Shown one piece after another: positions 16,856 to 25,034 of a DNA stretch of 64,000 nt. Made by a program: the position numbers and the translations under genes. Source of the stretch: Gillisella vitis (GTDB taxonomy: Bacteria > Pseudomonadota > Alphaproteobacteria > Rhizobiales > Rhizobiaceae); NCBI GenBank assembly GCA_009744235.1, contig WPHV01000010.1:1-64000 (forward strand), written 5' to 3'. Each line of letters begins with the position of its first letter. Position 1 is the first letter of the stretch. The notes under the pieces were generated by a model. That model was given only the letters and a program-made list of their open reading frames with translations, was not told the origin of the DNA and made no database searches.

Positions 16856-17689
16856 ATGTCGTCTACTGTTTTTGTCCGCCCGTTTTCCCGTGTTGCTCGT
16901 GCCCTGTTGGCAGGGCTTGGCTGCCTGTCGCTGTCTGTGCTTGGCGGCTGCTATTTCGTGACGGATACGCAGCGGATGAATACGGAAGTGTTTGCGGCCC
17001 AGACCGCGCCGACCTGGAACCAGTCGATGGCCGCGCCGCCGACGGAAAAGCCCAATAAATTCCTCGGCCTGTTCAAGACGCCTTTCCACCAGACCTATGG
17101 GATGCCAGCAGCCGAGCCCTATGTTTCGCCGTTTGCGACGCCAATGCAGAAGGCGATTTATGGACAGATGAGCGATGACGGCCATACGCTGACTGCCATT
17201 CCGCTCGACCGGGTGGACAAGCGCTTCCTGCGGCAGGAGGTTGATTATCCGACCACGGAACGGCCCGGCACCATCGTGGTCGATACCAAGGCGCATTATC
17301 TCTATCTGGTTGAGGCCAATGGCCGGGCAATGCGCTATGGCGTTGGCCTCGGCAAGCAGGGTTTTGCCTGGCAGGGCAGGGGCGTTATCCAGTTCAAGAA
17401 GACCTGGCCGCGCTGGACCCCAAGCGACGACATGGTCGAGCGCCAGCCCGACATGCGCCAGTTTGCCGCCGCGCAAGGCGGGCTGGAGCCGGGCCTGCGC
17501 AATCCGCTCGGCGCGCGCGCGCTGTATATCTTCCAGAATGGCCGCGATACGCTTTACCGCATCCATGGCACGCCCGATTGGCAATCCGTCGGCAAGGCCG
17601 TTTCGTCAGGTTGCGTGCGGATGTTCAATCAGGATGTGATTGATCTTTATTCCCGTGTGCGGGACAAAGCGGAGATCGTGGTTATGTAA
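16856..17689 (+). CDS. L,D-transpeptidase (YkuD), lipoprotein type
   Basis: A 277-aa periplasmic cell-wall enzyme. The N-terminus has basic residues, a hydrophobic core (LLAGLGCLSLSVLGGC) and a lipobox Cys, so it is probably lipid-anchored. The YkuD domain (about 125-275) shows the IVVDTKAHYLYLVE strand, the conserved His in RIHGTPDW and the catalytic Cys in SSGCVRM. Such enzymes make 3-3 peptidoglycan crosslinks or attach proteins to the wall; in rhizobia several paralogues act in polar growth. ATG 16856 was chosen to keep the signal peptide. A paralogue follows 192 nt downstream. Confidence 0.9.
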   Translation: MSSTVFVRPFSRVARALLAGLGCLSLSVLGGCYFVTDTQRMNTEVFAAQTAPTWNQSMAAPPTEKPNKFLGLFKTPFHQTYGMPAAEPYVSPFATPMQKAIYGQMSDDGHTLTAIPLDRVDKRFLRQEVDYPTTERPGTIVVDTKAHYLYLVEANGRAMRYGVGLGKQGFAWQGRGVIQFKKTWPRWTPSDDMVERQPDMRQFAAAQGGLEPGLRNPLGARALYIFQNGRDTLYRIHGTPDWQSVGKAVSSGCVRMFNQDVIDLYSRVRDKAEIVVM

Positions 17690-17881
17690 GGTGTAGGCAG
17701 CCACGGTCGAGGCTCCGCCTACCGGCCTGTTGCCTGAACGACACGCAATGGCGCAAATGTGAACGTGTGTGTGCGCTATTGGCGGTGAAATTCGGGTAAA
17801 TCGCTGTAGATAGGATCTTGCGGAACAAAACCGTGCAGCGTGCGTTTGTGCGCTGCTGACCAGCAGGATGTACCACCGTAT

Positions 17882-18595
17882 ATGACAAGCCCCGATTTTT
17901 CCCGCCGTGCCTTTCTCTCTTTTTCCGGCCTTGGAGCGGCAGCGCTTCTGTCCAGTTGCGCTTCGTCCTATCGCCCCCCGGTGTATGACCAGGGTTCGCT
18001 GGGCGGTATGGTGCAGCCCACGGGACCCATGGCGCCATCCACGCCGGAACTGGACGCCATGTATGGCGAAGTGGTCGATGGCGGCTTCGTCATTCCGGCC
18101 ATTCCCTACCAGCAGATTCCGCCGCGCTACTATCGCCAGCGGGTTAGCGATCCGACCGGCTATCCGGCGGGCTCCATCGTTGTCGATACGCCCAACCGCT
18201 TCCTCTATCTGGTGGAACAGGGCGGCACCGCCATGCGCTACGGCGTCGGCATTGGCCGCGAGGGCTTTGCCTGGCAGGGCGAAGGCGTGATCCAATGGCG
18301 GCAGAAATGGCCAAAATGGACGCCGCCGGATGAAATGGTCGCCCGCCAGCCGCAGCTTGCCAAATATTCCTCCGCCAATGGCGGCATGGCACCTGGCCTG
18401 ATGAACCCGCTGGGCGCGCGCGCGCTCTACATCTTCCAGAACGGTCAGGACACGCTCTACCGTCTGCATGGTTCGCCGGAATGGAACTCCATCGGCAAGG
18501 CGATGTCGTCGGGCTGTGTGCGGTTGATGAACCAAGACATTATCGACCTCTATGACCGCGTGCCGAACAAGGCGCGGATCATCGTCCTGCAATAG
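17882..18595 (+). CDS. L,D-transpeptidase (YkuD), tandem paralogue
   Basis: A 237-aa paralogue of the preceding gene. The signal region carries a twin-arginine-like SRRAFLSFSG followed by AALLSSC, so both Tat export and lipidation are possible. The YkuD domain keeps SIVVDTPNRFLYLVE, RLHGSPEW and the catalytic SSGCVRLMNQD. Long stretches between the two proteins are nearly identical, for example NPLGARALYIFQNG. ATG 17882 was chosen; the upstream in-frame start at 17840 would bury the signal. It is convergent with ohrR, only 3 nt between stops. Confidence 0.9.
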   Translation: MTSPDFSRRAFLSFSGLGAAALLSSCASSYRPPVYDQGSLGGMVQPTGPMAPSTPELDAMYGEVVDGGFVIPAIPYQQIPPRYYRQRVSDPTGYPAGSIVVDTPNRFLYLVEQGGTAMRYGVGIGREGFAWQGEGVIQWRQKWPKWTPPDEMVARQPQLAKYSSANGGMAPGLMNPLGARALYIFQNGQDTLYRLHGSPEWNSIGKAMSSGCVRLMNQDIIDLYDRVPNKARIIVLQ

Positions 18596-18598
18596 GGA

Positions 18599-19045
18599 TC
18601 AAGAGTCCTGCGCGGCGGCATTCAGCTTGCCGCGCAAATCCTGCAATTGATCGCGCAGCGCCGCGATTTCTTCCAGGCTACAGCCGGTCGCAGAGCCGAT
18701 AGCCGCCATCACGTCCACAGCCTTGTCCTGCAGGGCGGCGCCCGTGGGGGTGAGTGAGACGGTCACCTGCCGCTCATCCTGGCTTTGGCGTTGGCGGGTG
18801 ACGTAGCCCGCCTGTTCCAGCCGTTTCAACAGTGGCGACAGCGTGCCGCTGTCCAGCCCCAGCCGCTCCCCCAGCGCCTTGACCGCCAGATGGTCGGTTT
18901 CCCACAGCACCATCATCACAAGATATTGCGGATAGGTCAGGCCCAGCGGCTCCAGCAGCGGCTTGTAAGTGCGCGTCAGCGCCAGCGATGCGCCGTAAAG
19001 CGCAAAGCAGAGCTGCTTGTCCAGCACCAGATCCGTCTTGTCCAT
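18599..19045 (-). CDS. ohrR: OhrR, organic-hydroperoxide-sensing MarR repressor
   Basis: A 148-aa MarR-family redox sensor. The reactive cysteine is Cys13 in DKQLCFALYGAS, matching the peroxidatic Cys15 of Bacillus OhrR. A second cysteine near the C-terminus (TGCSLEEI, about residue 121) could form the intersubunit disulphide typical of two-Cys OhrR proteins. The DNA-binding helix is LDSGTLSPLLKRLEQAGYV and the wing is QSQDERQVTV. It is divergent from ohr with a shared operator-like region; derepression by organic hydroperoxides is expected. Confidence 0.93.
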   Translation of the reverse strand: MDKTDLVLDKQLCFALYGASLALTRTYKPLLEPLGLTYPQYLVMMVLWETDHLAVKALGERLGLDSGTLSPLLKRLEQAGYVTRQRQSQDERQVTVSLTPTGAALQDKAVDVMAAIGSATGCSLEEIAALRDQLQDLRGKLNAAAQDS

Positions 19046-19115
19046 CGGCCTTATCCTTCATGCAGGTGAGAACACATTCTCCCAGCCTTGTCATAAAAAT
19101 GCAATGTGCAAAAAA

Positions 19116-19138
19116 CAATTGCGTACAATTGAATTGCG
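19116..19138. promoter_or_regulatory. Putative OhrR operator
   Basis: Overlapping CAATTG/ACAATTGAATTG dyads lie in the ohrR-ohr gap. The TACAATTGAATTGCG core resembles the TACAATT-AATTGTA OhrR boxes of other bacteria. It lies about 90 bp upstream of ohr. Confidence 0.65.
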
Positions 19139-19227
19139 TGATACTAACAATACAGACACAGCGGCTGGCACACTGTTCCGGCCTTCAAACAACCAAAACG
19201 CCCAGTTTTCAAAAAGGAGAGACTCTC

Positions 19228-19650
19228 ATGGCTATTCTCTACACAACCAAGGCATCTGCAACCGGTGGTCGCGAAGGCCGCGCCGTCAGCGAAAACGGCG
19301 TTCTGGATGTAACGCTGACGACACCGAAGGAATTGGGCGGCAATGGCGCCACCGGCACCAATCCCGAACAGCTGTTTGCTGCTGGCTATTCCGCCTGCTT
19401 CCTCGGCGCGCTGAAGTTTGCCGCTGGCCAGCAGAAGGTCAAGGTGCCTGAAGACGCCAAGGTCACCGCCACGGTTGGCATCGGCCCCCGCGAAGACGGC
19501 ACCGGCTTCGGCATCGAAGTCTCCATCAGCGTTGATCTGCCAGGCATCGACCGCGAAACCGGCGAAAAGCTCGTCGCCGCTGCCCACATCGTCTGCCCCT
19601 ACAGCCACGCCATGCGCACGGCAACAGAAGTATCCGCTACGCTGGCCTGA
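19228..19650 (+). CDS. ohr: Organic hydroperoxide resistance protein Ohr
   Basis: A 140-aa OsmC/Ohr-family thiol peroxidase that reduces organic hydroperoxides using dihydrolipoamide-type electrons. The two catalytic cysteines are in GYSACFLGALKF (about residue 60) and HIVCPYSHAMR (about residue 124). ATG 19228 follows AAGGAGA. The gene is divergent from ohrR and followed by a terminator, so it is monocistronic. Length and motifs match the family closely. Confidence 0.95.
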   Translation: MAILYTTKASATGGREGRAVSENGVLDVTLTTPKELGGNGATGTNPEQLFAAGYSACFLGALKFAAGQQKVKVPEDAKVTATVGIGPREDGTGFGIEVSISVDLPGIDRETGEKLVAAAHIVCPYSHAMRTATEVSATLA

Positions 19651-19671
19651 GGCTGGGGTAAAGGATAGGCG

Positions 19672-19700
19672 AAAGGCCGGTCTGGCGGGGCCGGCCTTTT
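19672..19700 (+). terminator. Rho-independent terminator after ohr
   Basis: Arms AAAGGCCGG (19672-19680) and CCGGCCTTT (19691-19699), with one further T and then GTCG, 22 nt after the ohr stop. Confidence 0.8.
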
Positions 19701-19738
19701 GTCGTTTGGGGGAGGGGCAAACGTGTCACTCTCTTGAG

Positions 19739-19754
19739 GTCCGCTTTGCGCCAA
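19739..19754 (+). repeat. Left direct repeat flanking DUF4238 gene
   Basis: GTCCGCTTTGCGCCAA; a copy with one mismatch lies at 20817-20832 on the other side of the DUF4238 gene. Confidence 0.6.
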
Positions 19755-19848
19755 GAGCGGTCATCGCGGCGAATACGCGCTTATAATCTAGCTGTGGGCT
19801 AACAGGTGCAGCTCTTCCTTCTGCAACGCAACGGTGCATAATCTTGGC

Positions 19849-20778
19849 ATGAACCAGCCGATTCAAAACACCGCCGATGCCCACCATTACATCCCAAAAT
19901 TCTATACGAAGCGATGGACGACAAACGGCCTGCTCACGATATACAAGCTGACGGAAAATGGTCTGCATATCCGGGAGGGCTCGCCTAAATCGACGGGCTA
20001 TCTTAGTAAGCTTTACTCCATGAATAGCGTGCCACCTAAGGAGGCAGCAGACATCGAGAAGGAGTTCTTTGCGCCAGCTGACACTGTTGCCGAGAAGGCA
20101 ATGCATGCCCTCGGCAGCGGTCGCACGATATGCAAGGACAACTTCCGCGAGGCGTGGGCTCAGTATATCGTTGGCTTGCTTATCAGGTGTCCGGAGGACT
20201 TAGAGCTGATGCGAGAGAACTGGCTTAAATATGTGGTGGATGTGCCCGCGCATTGGGAGCTTGCCTATGAGGAGACGAGAGAGCCGGGCGAGCCAGCGAC
20301 GTTGGCTGACAAAATCAAGCTGATGACACCCGCTGCAGAAGAGAAGTCGATGTTCCGGGCGTACCTCAACCTCTTCAATCATCAGAACGTGCTAAAATTT
20401 GTGAAGAAGATGCGCTGGTGCGTAAGGGATGTGAGTGACGCTAACCAGAAGCTACTAACGTCGGATCGACCCGTCATCCGCACAAACGGACTCCAACAGA
20501 CAGGCGGGCATATCGCGCTCGCAATCGGGCCTACTAAGCTCTTTCTTGCCGCGCGGGACATCCCGACCATGAACAACCTTAAAAGTATGACACCTAATGC
20601 TGTCGTCAGGAACTATAACAAACAGGTCGTTGAGGGTTCCGGCGGGTTTGTCTATGCCGCTGACCGTAGCCAGACAACCTTCGTAAAAAGATGGATTGGA
20701 ACCAATCCCCAGCGTCGCATCGCTCACGGTTTCTTCGACAAGCAGCGCGTAGTTAGGATAATTGACAAGGATATGTAG
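19849..20778 (+). CDS. DUF4238 protein (possible mobile cargo)
   Basis: A 309-aa protein. Its hallmark is the N-terminal HHYIPKFYTKRW motif (about residues 13-24) of DUF4238, a widespread accessory family of unknown biochemical role. Later blocks include WAQYIVGLLIRCPE, VKKMRWCVRDVS and LLTSDRPVIRTNG. There is no signal peptide or membrane segment. Codon use differs from neighbours (more AGG, CGA, ATA, AAA; visibly lower GC), and the gene is bracketed by a 16-nt direct repeat, so recent acquisition is likely. ATG 19849 was chosen; GTG 19834 is possible and neither has a strong ribosome site. Confidence 0.75.
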   Translation: MNQPIQNTADAHHYIPKFYTKRWTTNGLLTIYKLTENGLHIREGSPKSTGYLSKLYSMNSVPPKEAADIEKEFFAPADTVAEKAMHALGSGRTICKDNFREAWAQYIVGLLIRCPEDLELMRENWLKYVVDVPAHWELAYEETREPGEPATLADKIKLMTPAAEEKSMFRAYLNLFNHQNVLKFVKKMRWCVRDVSDANQKLLTSDRPVIRTNGLQQTGGHIALAIGPTKLFLAARDIPTMNNLKSMTPNAVVRNYNKQVVEGSGGFVYAADRSQTTFVKRWIGTNPQRRIAHGFFDKQRVVRIIDKDM

Positions 20779-20816
20779 GCCGCCACTGAGGGTATCCGCC
20801 CAAGAAGCTTTGACTT

Positions 20817-20832
20817 GTCCGCTTCGCGCCAA
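20817..20832 (+). repeat. Right direct repeat flanking DUF4238 gene
   Basis: GTCCGCTTCGCGCCAA, 15 of 16 identical to 19739-19754. The rest of the 305-nt gap up to the histidine kinase gene holds nothing I recognise. Confidence 0.6.
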
Positions 20833-21083
20833 TGACTGACACACGGCCCTACCACGCCGGAGCAGCTCGGCTCTTAGAAACGGACCAGACGACGTTGCAT
20901 GATCGAAAGGTGCGCTTGTCCCGAACCCTTTGACCGTGAGCGCTCAAGTTGGGCGATTTGATGCAACAACCCCGCGGCAGGCGTGTTACAGTGACAGCGT
21001 TGGACTTGACCCCATCGATTTTCCGACGCTGCCTGCCGAGTCATGGCTTGCTCCGCAAGTCTTCGGCCCTCGAAAGCTCGTTC

Positions 21084-22136
21084 ATGCCACAGATACCGAC
21101 GGTCCGTTTAGAAGCGGCGAGCACGCTTGCCGTGGTTGTGTCTTCCAACGAACCGTTGTTGTTTCTGTCTGACGACCTTAAAATCATTGCAGCAAGCACA
21201 TCGTTTTGCCGGGCTTTTGAGATCGACCCCACCTCCGTCTCCGGTAGGCACCTCGGCGAACTTGGCAGCGGGGAATGGGCGATGCCCAGGCTTTTGTCGC
21301 TGTTGAGGGCGACTGCGACCGGCAGTGCGAGCATCGATGCCTACGAGCTCGACCTGAAGCGAGCAAACCAGAAAACGCGGCGGTTGGTCGTCAATGCACG
21401 AACGCTCGATGATGGCGACCTCGACCATATTCGCCTGCTTCTGGCCATAACCGACGTGACCGACATGCGCGCCGAAGCGCGTCTGAAAGACGATCTGGTG
21501 CGTGACAAGGCCATTCTGTTGCAGGAGGTTCAGCATAGGGTCGCCAACAGTTTGCAGATCATCGCCAGCGTCCTGATGCAGAGCGCACGTCGCGTTCAGT
21601 CGGAGGAGGCACGCGGACATCTGCACGATGCCCGTCAACGCATCATGTCTATCGCCGCGCTGCAACGGCAGCTTTCCGCATCCCCCGGCGGCAGTGTTGA
21701 ACTCAGTGCCTACTTCACGCAATTGTGCCAAAGCCTCGGTGCATCGATGATCGCCGACCCCGAGAGGCTATCGATCCAGGTGACGGTTGACGATAGTACG
21801 GTGGATGCGGACGTCTCGATAAGTCTGGGGCTCATCGTAACCGAACTGGTGATCAATGCTCTTAAGCATGCCTTTCCAGACGGGCGGGCCGGGACGATCG
21901 TCATCGACTATCGATCGGCTGGCAAGGACTGGACGCTTACCATTACCGACAACGGCATAGGAATGCCGGTGGGCAGCGATGCACCCAAGGCGGGATTGGG
22001 GACGGGTATTGTGGAGGCGCTCGTGAAGAATATGAACGGTGAGATTACGGTGAGCAGCGCGGAGCCAGGTACGGTGGTTACGATCAGTCATCGGGACGCA
22101 TCGGACCTCCAGGCCGACTTTTCTCCAGCGGCATAG
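21084..22136 (+). CDS. PAS-HisKA_2 (HWE-like) sensor histidine kinase
   Basis: A 350-aa soluble kinase. Residues about 15-130 form a PAS-like sensor (LLFLSDDLKIIAASTSFCRAFEID). The HisKA_2 phosphoacceptor segment is LLQEVQHRVANSLQIIASVL with its conserved His, and the HATPase domain shows VTELVINALKHAFPDGRAG (N box) and ITDNGIGMPVG (G1). There are no membrane helices, so the signal is cytoplasmic. The family acts in alphaproteobacterial general stress and light signalling. Start 21084 gives the conserved N-terminus; ATG 20961 or TTG 20949 would add unrelated residues. A single-domain response regulator follows 167 nt downstream. Confidence 0.85.
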   Translation: MPQIPTVRLEAASTLAVVVSSNEPLLFLSDDLKIIAASTSFCRAFEIDPTSVSGRHLGELGSGEWAMPRLLSLLRATATGSASIDAYELDLKRANQKTRRLVVNARTLDDGDLDHIRLLLAITDVTDMRAEARLKDDLVRDKAILLQEVQHRVANSLQIIASVLMQSARRVQSEEARGHLHDARQRIMSIAALQRQLSASPGGSVELSAYFTQLCQSLGASMIADPERLSIQVTVDDSTVDADVSISLGLIVTELVINALKHAFPDGRAGTIVIDYRSAGKDWTLTITDNGIGMPVGSDAPKAGLGTGIVEALVKNMNGEITVSSAEPGTVVTISHRDASDLQADFSPAA

Positions 22137-22303
22137 GAACAAAACGGCTCCCCAAAACGCTAACGGTGTTGTGCAGAAAAACGGCATTGTAGGACGCATA
22201 AAATTTTGTTTTCGCATCGTATTTTTCGAAAACTGCTTTCCACTTTTCCGAAAAAACTCTAAAGGCCGCGGCATTGTGGCTAGCCTCATAGATCGAGTGA
22301 ACA
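22137..22303. repeat. Intergenic region with a degenerate rhizobial repeat
   Basis: 22226-22262 (TTTTCGAAAAC...CTTTCCACTTTTCC...AAACTCTAA) parallels 63157-63199. Both carry the TTTCCACTTTTCC core with flanking inverted TTTTCG/CGAAAA bases. Confidence 0.5.
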
Positions 22304-22696
22304 ATGAAGAACGGCAGACCGGTTATCCTGGTCGTGGAAGACAGCCCGTTGATCCGAATGGGTGCCATCGATCTTGTCAAATCGGCGGGCTACGAAGCGC
22401 TGGAGGCTGGCGACGCTGACGAGGCAATCCGCGTCCTGGAATCGCGAGATGACATTGACCTTGTGTTCACCGATGTTCAGATGCCGGGGACGATGGACGG
22501 TATCAAATTGTCCCACTACATCCGTGATCGTTGGCCGCCGGTGAAGCTGATCGTCACATCCGGTGCTGCCATTATCAAGGAAAGTATGTTGCCTGGTGGA
22601 AGTCGCTTCTTCTCAAAACCCTATGACGAACTCACCATTACCGAGGCAATGGCACAGCTGCTTTTGAGCGAAGATCCACACGCCGGTATCACCTGA
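22304..22696 (+). CDS. Single-domain response regulator
   Basis: A 130-aa CheY-like receiver without output domain. The acidic pocket (VVEDS, residues about 10-14), the phosphoacceptor Asp in VFTDVQMPGTMDG (about 57), the Thr/Ser switch in IVTSGAA and the Lys in FFSKPYDE are all present. Placed directly after a HisKA_2 kinase, it is the probable phosphotransfer partner and may act by protein interaction, as do stress-pathway receivers in alphaproteobacteria. Partner assignment is inferred from adjacency. Confidence 0.9.
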   Translation: MKNGRPVILVVEDSPLIRMGAIDLVKSAGYEALEAGDADEAIRVLESRDDIDLVFTDVQMPGTMDGIKLSHYIRDRWPPVKLIVTSGAAIIKESMLPGGSRFFSKPYDELTITEAMAQLLLSEDPHAGIT

Positions 22697-22814
22697 AGCC
22701 TAGCAGGAAAATGAAGGCGAGAGGAAGTTTCGATAACGTCCGGAACGACATCCGCCTCTGGCTGAAAGCGGAAGAACTGGCCTCTCTATAAGCCGATCTC
22801 CCACTGCACCCCCA

Positions 22815-22920
22815 TTTACTGCATGTTTCCTTAAATCGGCATCGATTTAAGGAGAAAATTACGAAGTGGATATCAAGCGCTACAGCGAACCCGTGTGCGC
22901 TATACAGAGCACCCGGCGCG
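22815..22920. repeat. Composite palindromic repeat, copy C
   Basis: The module-1 hairpin has 11-bp arms TCCTTAAATCG (22828-22838) and CGATTTAAGGA (22843-22853). Module 2 follows: CTACAGCGAACC, GTGTGCGCTATACAGAGCAC and CGGCGCG. Order and orientation are as in copy A; the outer ACTGCAT arm has decayed. Confidence 0.75.
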
Positions 22921-22954
22921 GCCCCCTTGGAAGCAGAGACTAAAACTAAAACAC

Positions 22955-23164
22955 CTAGAGAACGAACGACATGCCCCGATATTCATCCTCTATTCCGGAA
23001 CTGGCCAGGAATAGCATGTTGATCAGATGGTCTATAAGATACAGTTCCTCGTGAACCTGTGTACGCGCGTCAGCTGCTTCCTTGATCAGCCGTTTCATCA
23101 TGAGGGCATGATCGGCAATTTTGGCTTTGAGAATAGCGACATCTGCAGGATCATTCGGTTTCAT
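22955..23164 (-). CDS. Small protein downstream of luxI homologue
   Basis: A 69-aa predicted alpha-helical soluble protein beginning MKPNDPADVAILKAKIADHA, with heptad-like spacing (MMKRLIKEAADARTQVHEELYLIDHLINMLF) suggesting a coiled coil or helical hairpin. ATG 23164 has CGGAG seven bases upstream; an ATG at 23179 is also in frame. It starts 32 nt after the AHL synthase stop on the same strand and is probably cotranscribed with it. I recognise no family. Confidence 0.6.
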   Translation of the reverse strand: MKPNDPADVAILKAKIADHALMMKRLIKEAADARTQVHEELYLIDHLINMLFLASSGIEDEYRGMSFVL

Positions 23165-23196
23165 TGCAAAACTCCGCATTATTCGATATTCTTCGC

Positions 23197-23859
23197 TCAG
23201 GCAGCAACGGCGAAAGCAGGCGTAAATTCCGGGTTCGGTACGTCGCGTGAGAAGAGCGGTTCATGAACCTTCAAGGCATGGCGCATGTTTTCACGGCCCT
23301 GATGGTTAATTTCGAATGTTCCGCAGCAGACGGGATACTTTCCGTAGCCATCGGCCCTGCCGATTTCCAGCACATCGGCGCCTGCCCGATCATAGATTTT
23401 CTTTAGACGTGGTTCGTAATTGGCAACGATTGCCTTGATGCCGTGCGCCAAGGCGCATTCGTAAACGGTAAGAAGCATAATACCGAAGGCCCTGGCGACA
23501 GGTAGGTCTGGATGGTCTTTTGCCAGCACATCTTCGTCGATGCACAGTCGCGTGCCTTCCCAAATCCCAGGAGCGACCAAATTCACAGTCTTGGGGAATG
23601 TCGAGCGGAACGTATCATAGAGAAGGGTCGGCCCGGTGGTCGGCATGAGGCGCATCGAACCATAAAGGCGCTGCCCATCTTTACTGCACCAGACAACATA
23701 GGCAGGACCGTATGTATCGTAAATATCGTATTCTTTGTCTTGCGAGCAACATACATCCCATTTCAACGTGTCTTGAAATACACGTTTACGGAGTTTGAAC
23801 ATTTGCTCCATGAGAGGTTGATGATGATCGTAATTGTGAGCTTGTAAAGAAAAGAACAT
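23197..23859 (-). CDS. avsI: LuxI-family acyl-homoserine-lactone synthase
   Basis: A 220-aa AHL synthase using SAM and acyl-ACP. All invariant LuxI residues sit at canonical positions: Arg24, Phe28, Trp34, Asp45, Asp48, Arg70 in GSMRLMP and Arg104 in WEGTRLC. ATG 23859 follows a GGAGG site. It lies 105 nt (with the start used here) downstream of a luxR gene in the same orientation, as in S. meliloti sinR-sinI and Agrobacterium vitis avsR-avsI, both long-chain AHL systems. The symbol follows that resemblance and the apparent genus; family confidence is high, exact name moderate. Confidence 0.88.
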   Translation of the reverse strand: MFFSLQAHNYDHHQPLMEQMFKLRKRVFQDTLKWDVCCSQDKEYDIYDTYGPAYVVWCSKDGQRLYGSMRLMPTTGPTLLYDTFRSTFPKTVNLVAPGIWEGTRLCIDEDVLAKDHPDLPVARAFGIMLLTVYECALAHGIKAIVANYEPRLKKIYDRAGADVLEIGRADGYGKYPVCCGTFEINHQGRENMRHALKVHEPLFSRDVPNPEFTPAFAVAA

Positions 23860-23944
23860 TGAAGCCTCCGTCGTGAGATACTGGAAGGATCATCGCTCGA
23901 TTGATTAAAATTATAAGTCCCATGGTCATGTTAACTCGAAAGGA

Positions 23945-23968
23945 CTAGTACATATGTGGTATGACTAG
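23945..23968. promoter_or_regulatory. Imperfect dyad upstream of the AHL synthase
   Basis: CTAGTACATA faces TATGACTAG across TGTGG, overlapping the luxR stop codon and about 85 bp upstream of the luxI start. It is in the position of a lux-type box, but the sequence does not match a consensus I know. Confidence 0.4.
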
Positions 23969-24699
23969 CCCTTGATCAGCCTTAAGGTCATTGCCTTCGC
24001 AACGGCCTGAGCCAAGGTCGCGCAATCCAATTTCGACCTGGCTGAACGCATGTAAGTCCGGACGGTATGCTCGGAAATGCCAAGAATGACGGCGATCCCG
24101 GCAGCTTCTTTGCCTTGGCCGACCCAATAGAGTGTTTCCAATTCTCGTGGGCTTATTTGTGGCGCTGGGTCTTTATCGCCATACATTTCTTCAATGGCTT
24201 GCTTGTGGATGAGATGCGCTAGTTCGCTCCATTCTGACTGATAGAGATTCACATATTCTTCCCATTCCGTAAAATCCGGCGAAAAGTTGAGCGAAAGCAG
24301 TGCCCGTCGACCGGCACGATCAATGATCGGAATGGAATAGCCGGTGCCGCCGAGGCCGTGGGCTTCGAATTCAGTAAAAAGAGCGGACGACTCGGGTTTG
24401 ACTTCAATCTCCGCCCAGCGGAACGGCAACATTCGTTTGGTTCCTTCCTGAACCACCGGGTCTATAGCGGCGTAACCCTGGATGATGTAACGTCCGATCC
24501 AGGCATCCGGATAGGTTGTCTTCACGAATGGTGCATCGACAGTCATCTTACCCAGCACGGTATGGGCGTGGTGATAAGTCACATGGGCCAGGGCTGAATA
24601 GTTGTCACGCAAGATCAATACCGCGAGACTGGTGTTTCGGCTTAACTTGATCTGATTAAATGTCTTTTCAAAAAGGCTTTGGTCATGGTCAATGCGCAT
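23965..24699 (-). CDS. avsR: LuxR-family quorum-sensing regulator
   Basis: A 244-aa AHL-responsive regulator. The autoinducer-binding domain has Trp67, Tyr71, Asp80, Pro81 and Trp95, with exactly the spacing of TraR Trp57, Tyr61, Asp70, Pro71 and Trp85. The C-terminal GerE/LuxR HTH is ISPRELETLYWVGQGKEAAGIAVILGISEHTVRTYMRSA. It is directly upstream of the AHL synthase and likely controls it. ATG 24699 was used; GTG 24711 adds four residues and neither has a clear ribosome site. Symbol by analogy with A. vitis avsR. Confidence 0.87.
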   Translation of the reverse strand: MRIDHDQSLFEKTFNQIKLSRNTSLAVLILRDNYSALAHVTYHHAHTVLGKMTVDAPFVKTTYPDAWIGRYIIQGYAAIDPVVQEGTKRMLPFRWAEIEVKPESSALFTEFEAHGLGGTGYSIPIIDRAGRRALLSLNFSPDFTEWEEYVNLYQSEWSELAHLIHKQAIEEMYGDKDPAPQISPRELETLYWVGQGKEAAGIAVILGISEHTVRTYMRSARSKLDCATLAQAVAKAMTLRLIKG

Positions 24700-24812
24700 C
24701 GGTAAACCCACGATTCAAGGGGGTAAAGTGTCCTTATAAGCTCATTGCGAGCGGGCTGTCTCGCATATTTGTGGGATATGACGAAAGCTTTTCGAAGTGT
24801 TATCCTCGCGCC

Positions 24813-25034
24813 ATGTCCAGAAAGATTTTGACAATTCTCAATGAAGAGCAGCCTAGCATCGGCCAGGCCATCCAAGCCTTGAAAATCTATGGTGACTTGG
24901 CTGGGGCAGAAGCACTCGTTCGAGCCATGATCGCCGAACGGACTGAGAATCACACCAATGCCCTATTCTGGGTAAGCGTCTTCATGGCAATTTCTTCCAC
25001 TGGTGATCCGGCAGGACGTCATACTCTCCCTTAG
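24813..25034 (+). CDS. Small hypothetical protein
   Basis: A 73-aa protein: a helical segment (IGQAIQALKIYGDLAGAEALVRAMIAE) ending in GDPAGRHTLP. The region has normal codon character. It is divergent from luxR and overlaps the 3' end of the convergent kinase gene by 53 bp, which lowers confidence. No family is recognised, and no strong ribosome site is visible upstream of ATG 24813. Confidence 0.45.
   Translation: MSRKILTILNEEQPSIGQAIQALKIYGDLAGAEALVRAMIAERTENHTNALFWVSVFMAISSTGDPAGRHTLP

Noticed and set aside
22137..22303. Possible small RNA or promoter-controlled switch between the kinase and response regulator
   Set aside because: Only a degenerate repeat core is visible; no promoter-terminator pair can be supported.
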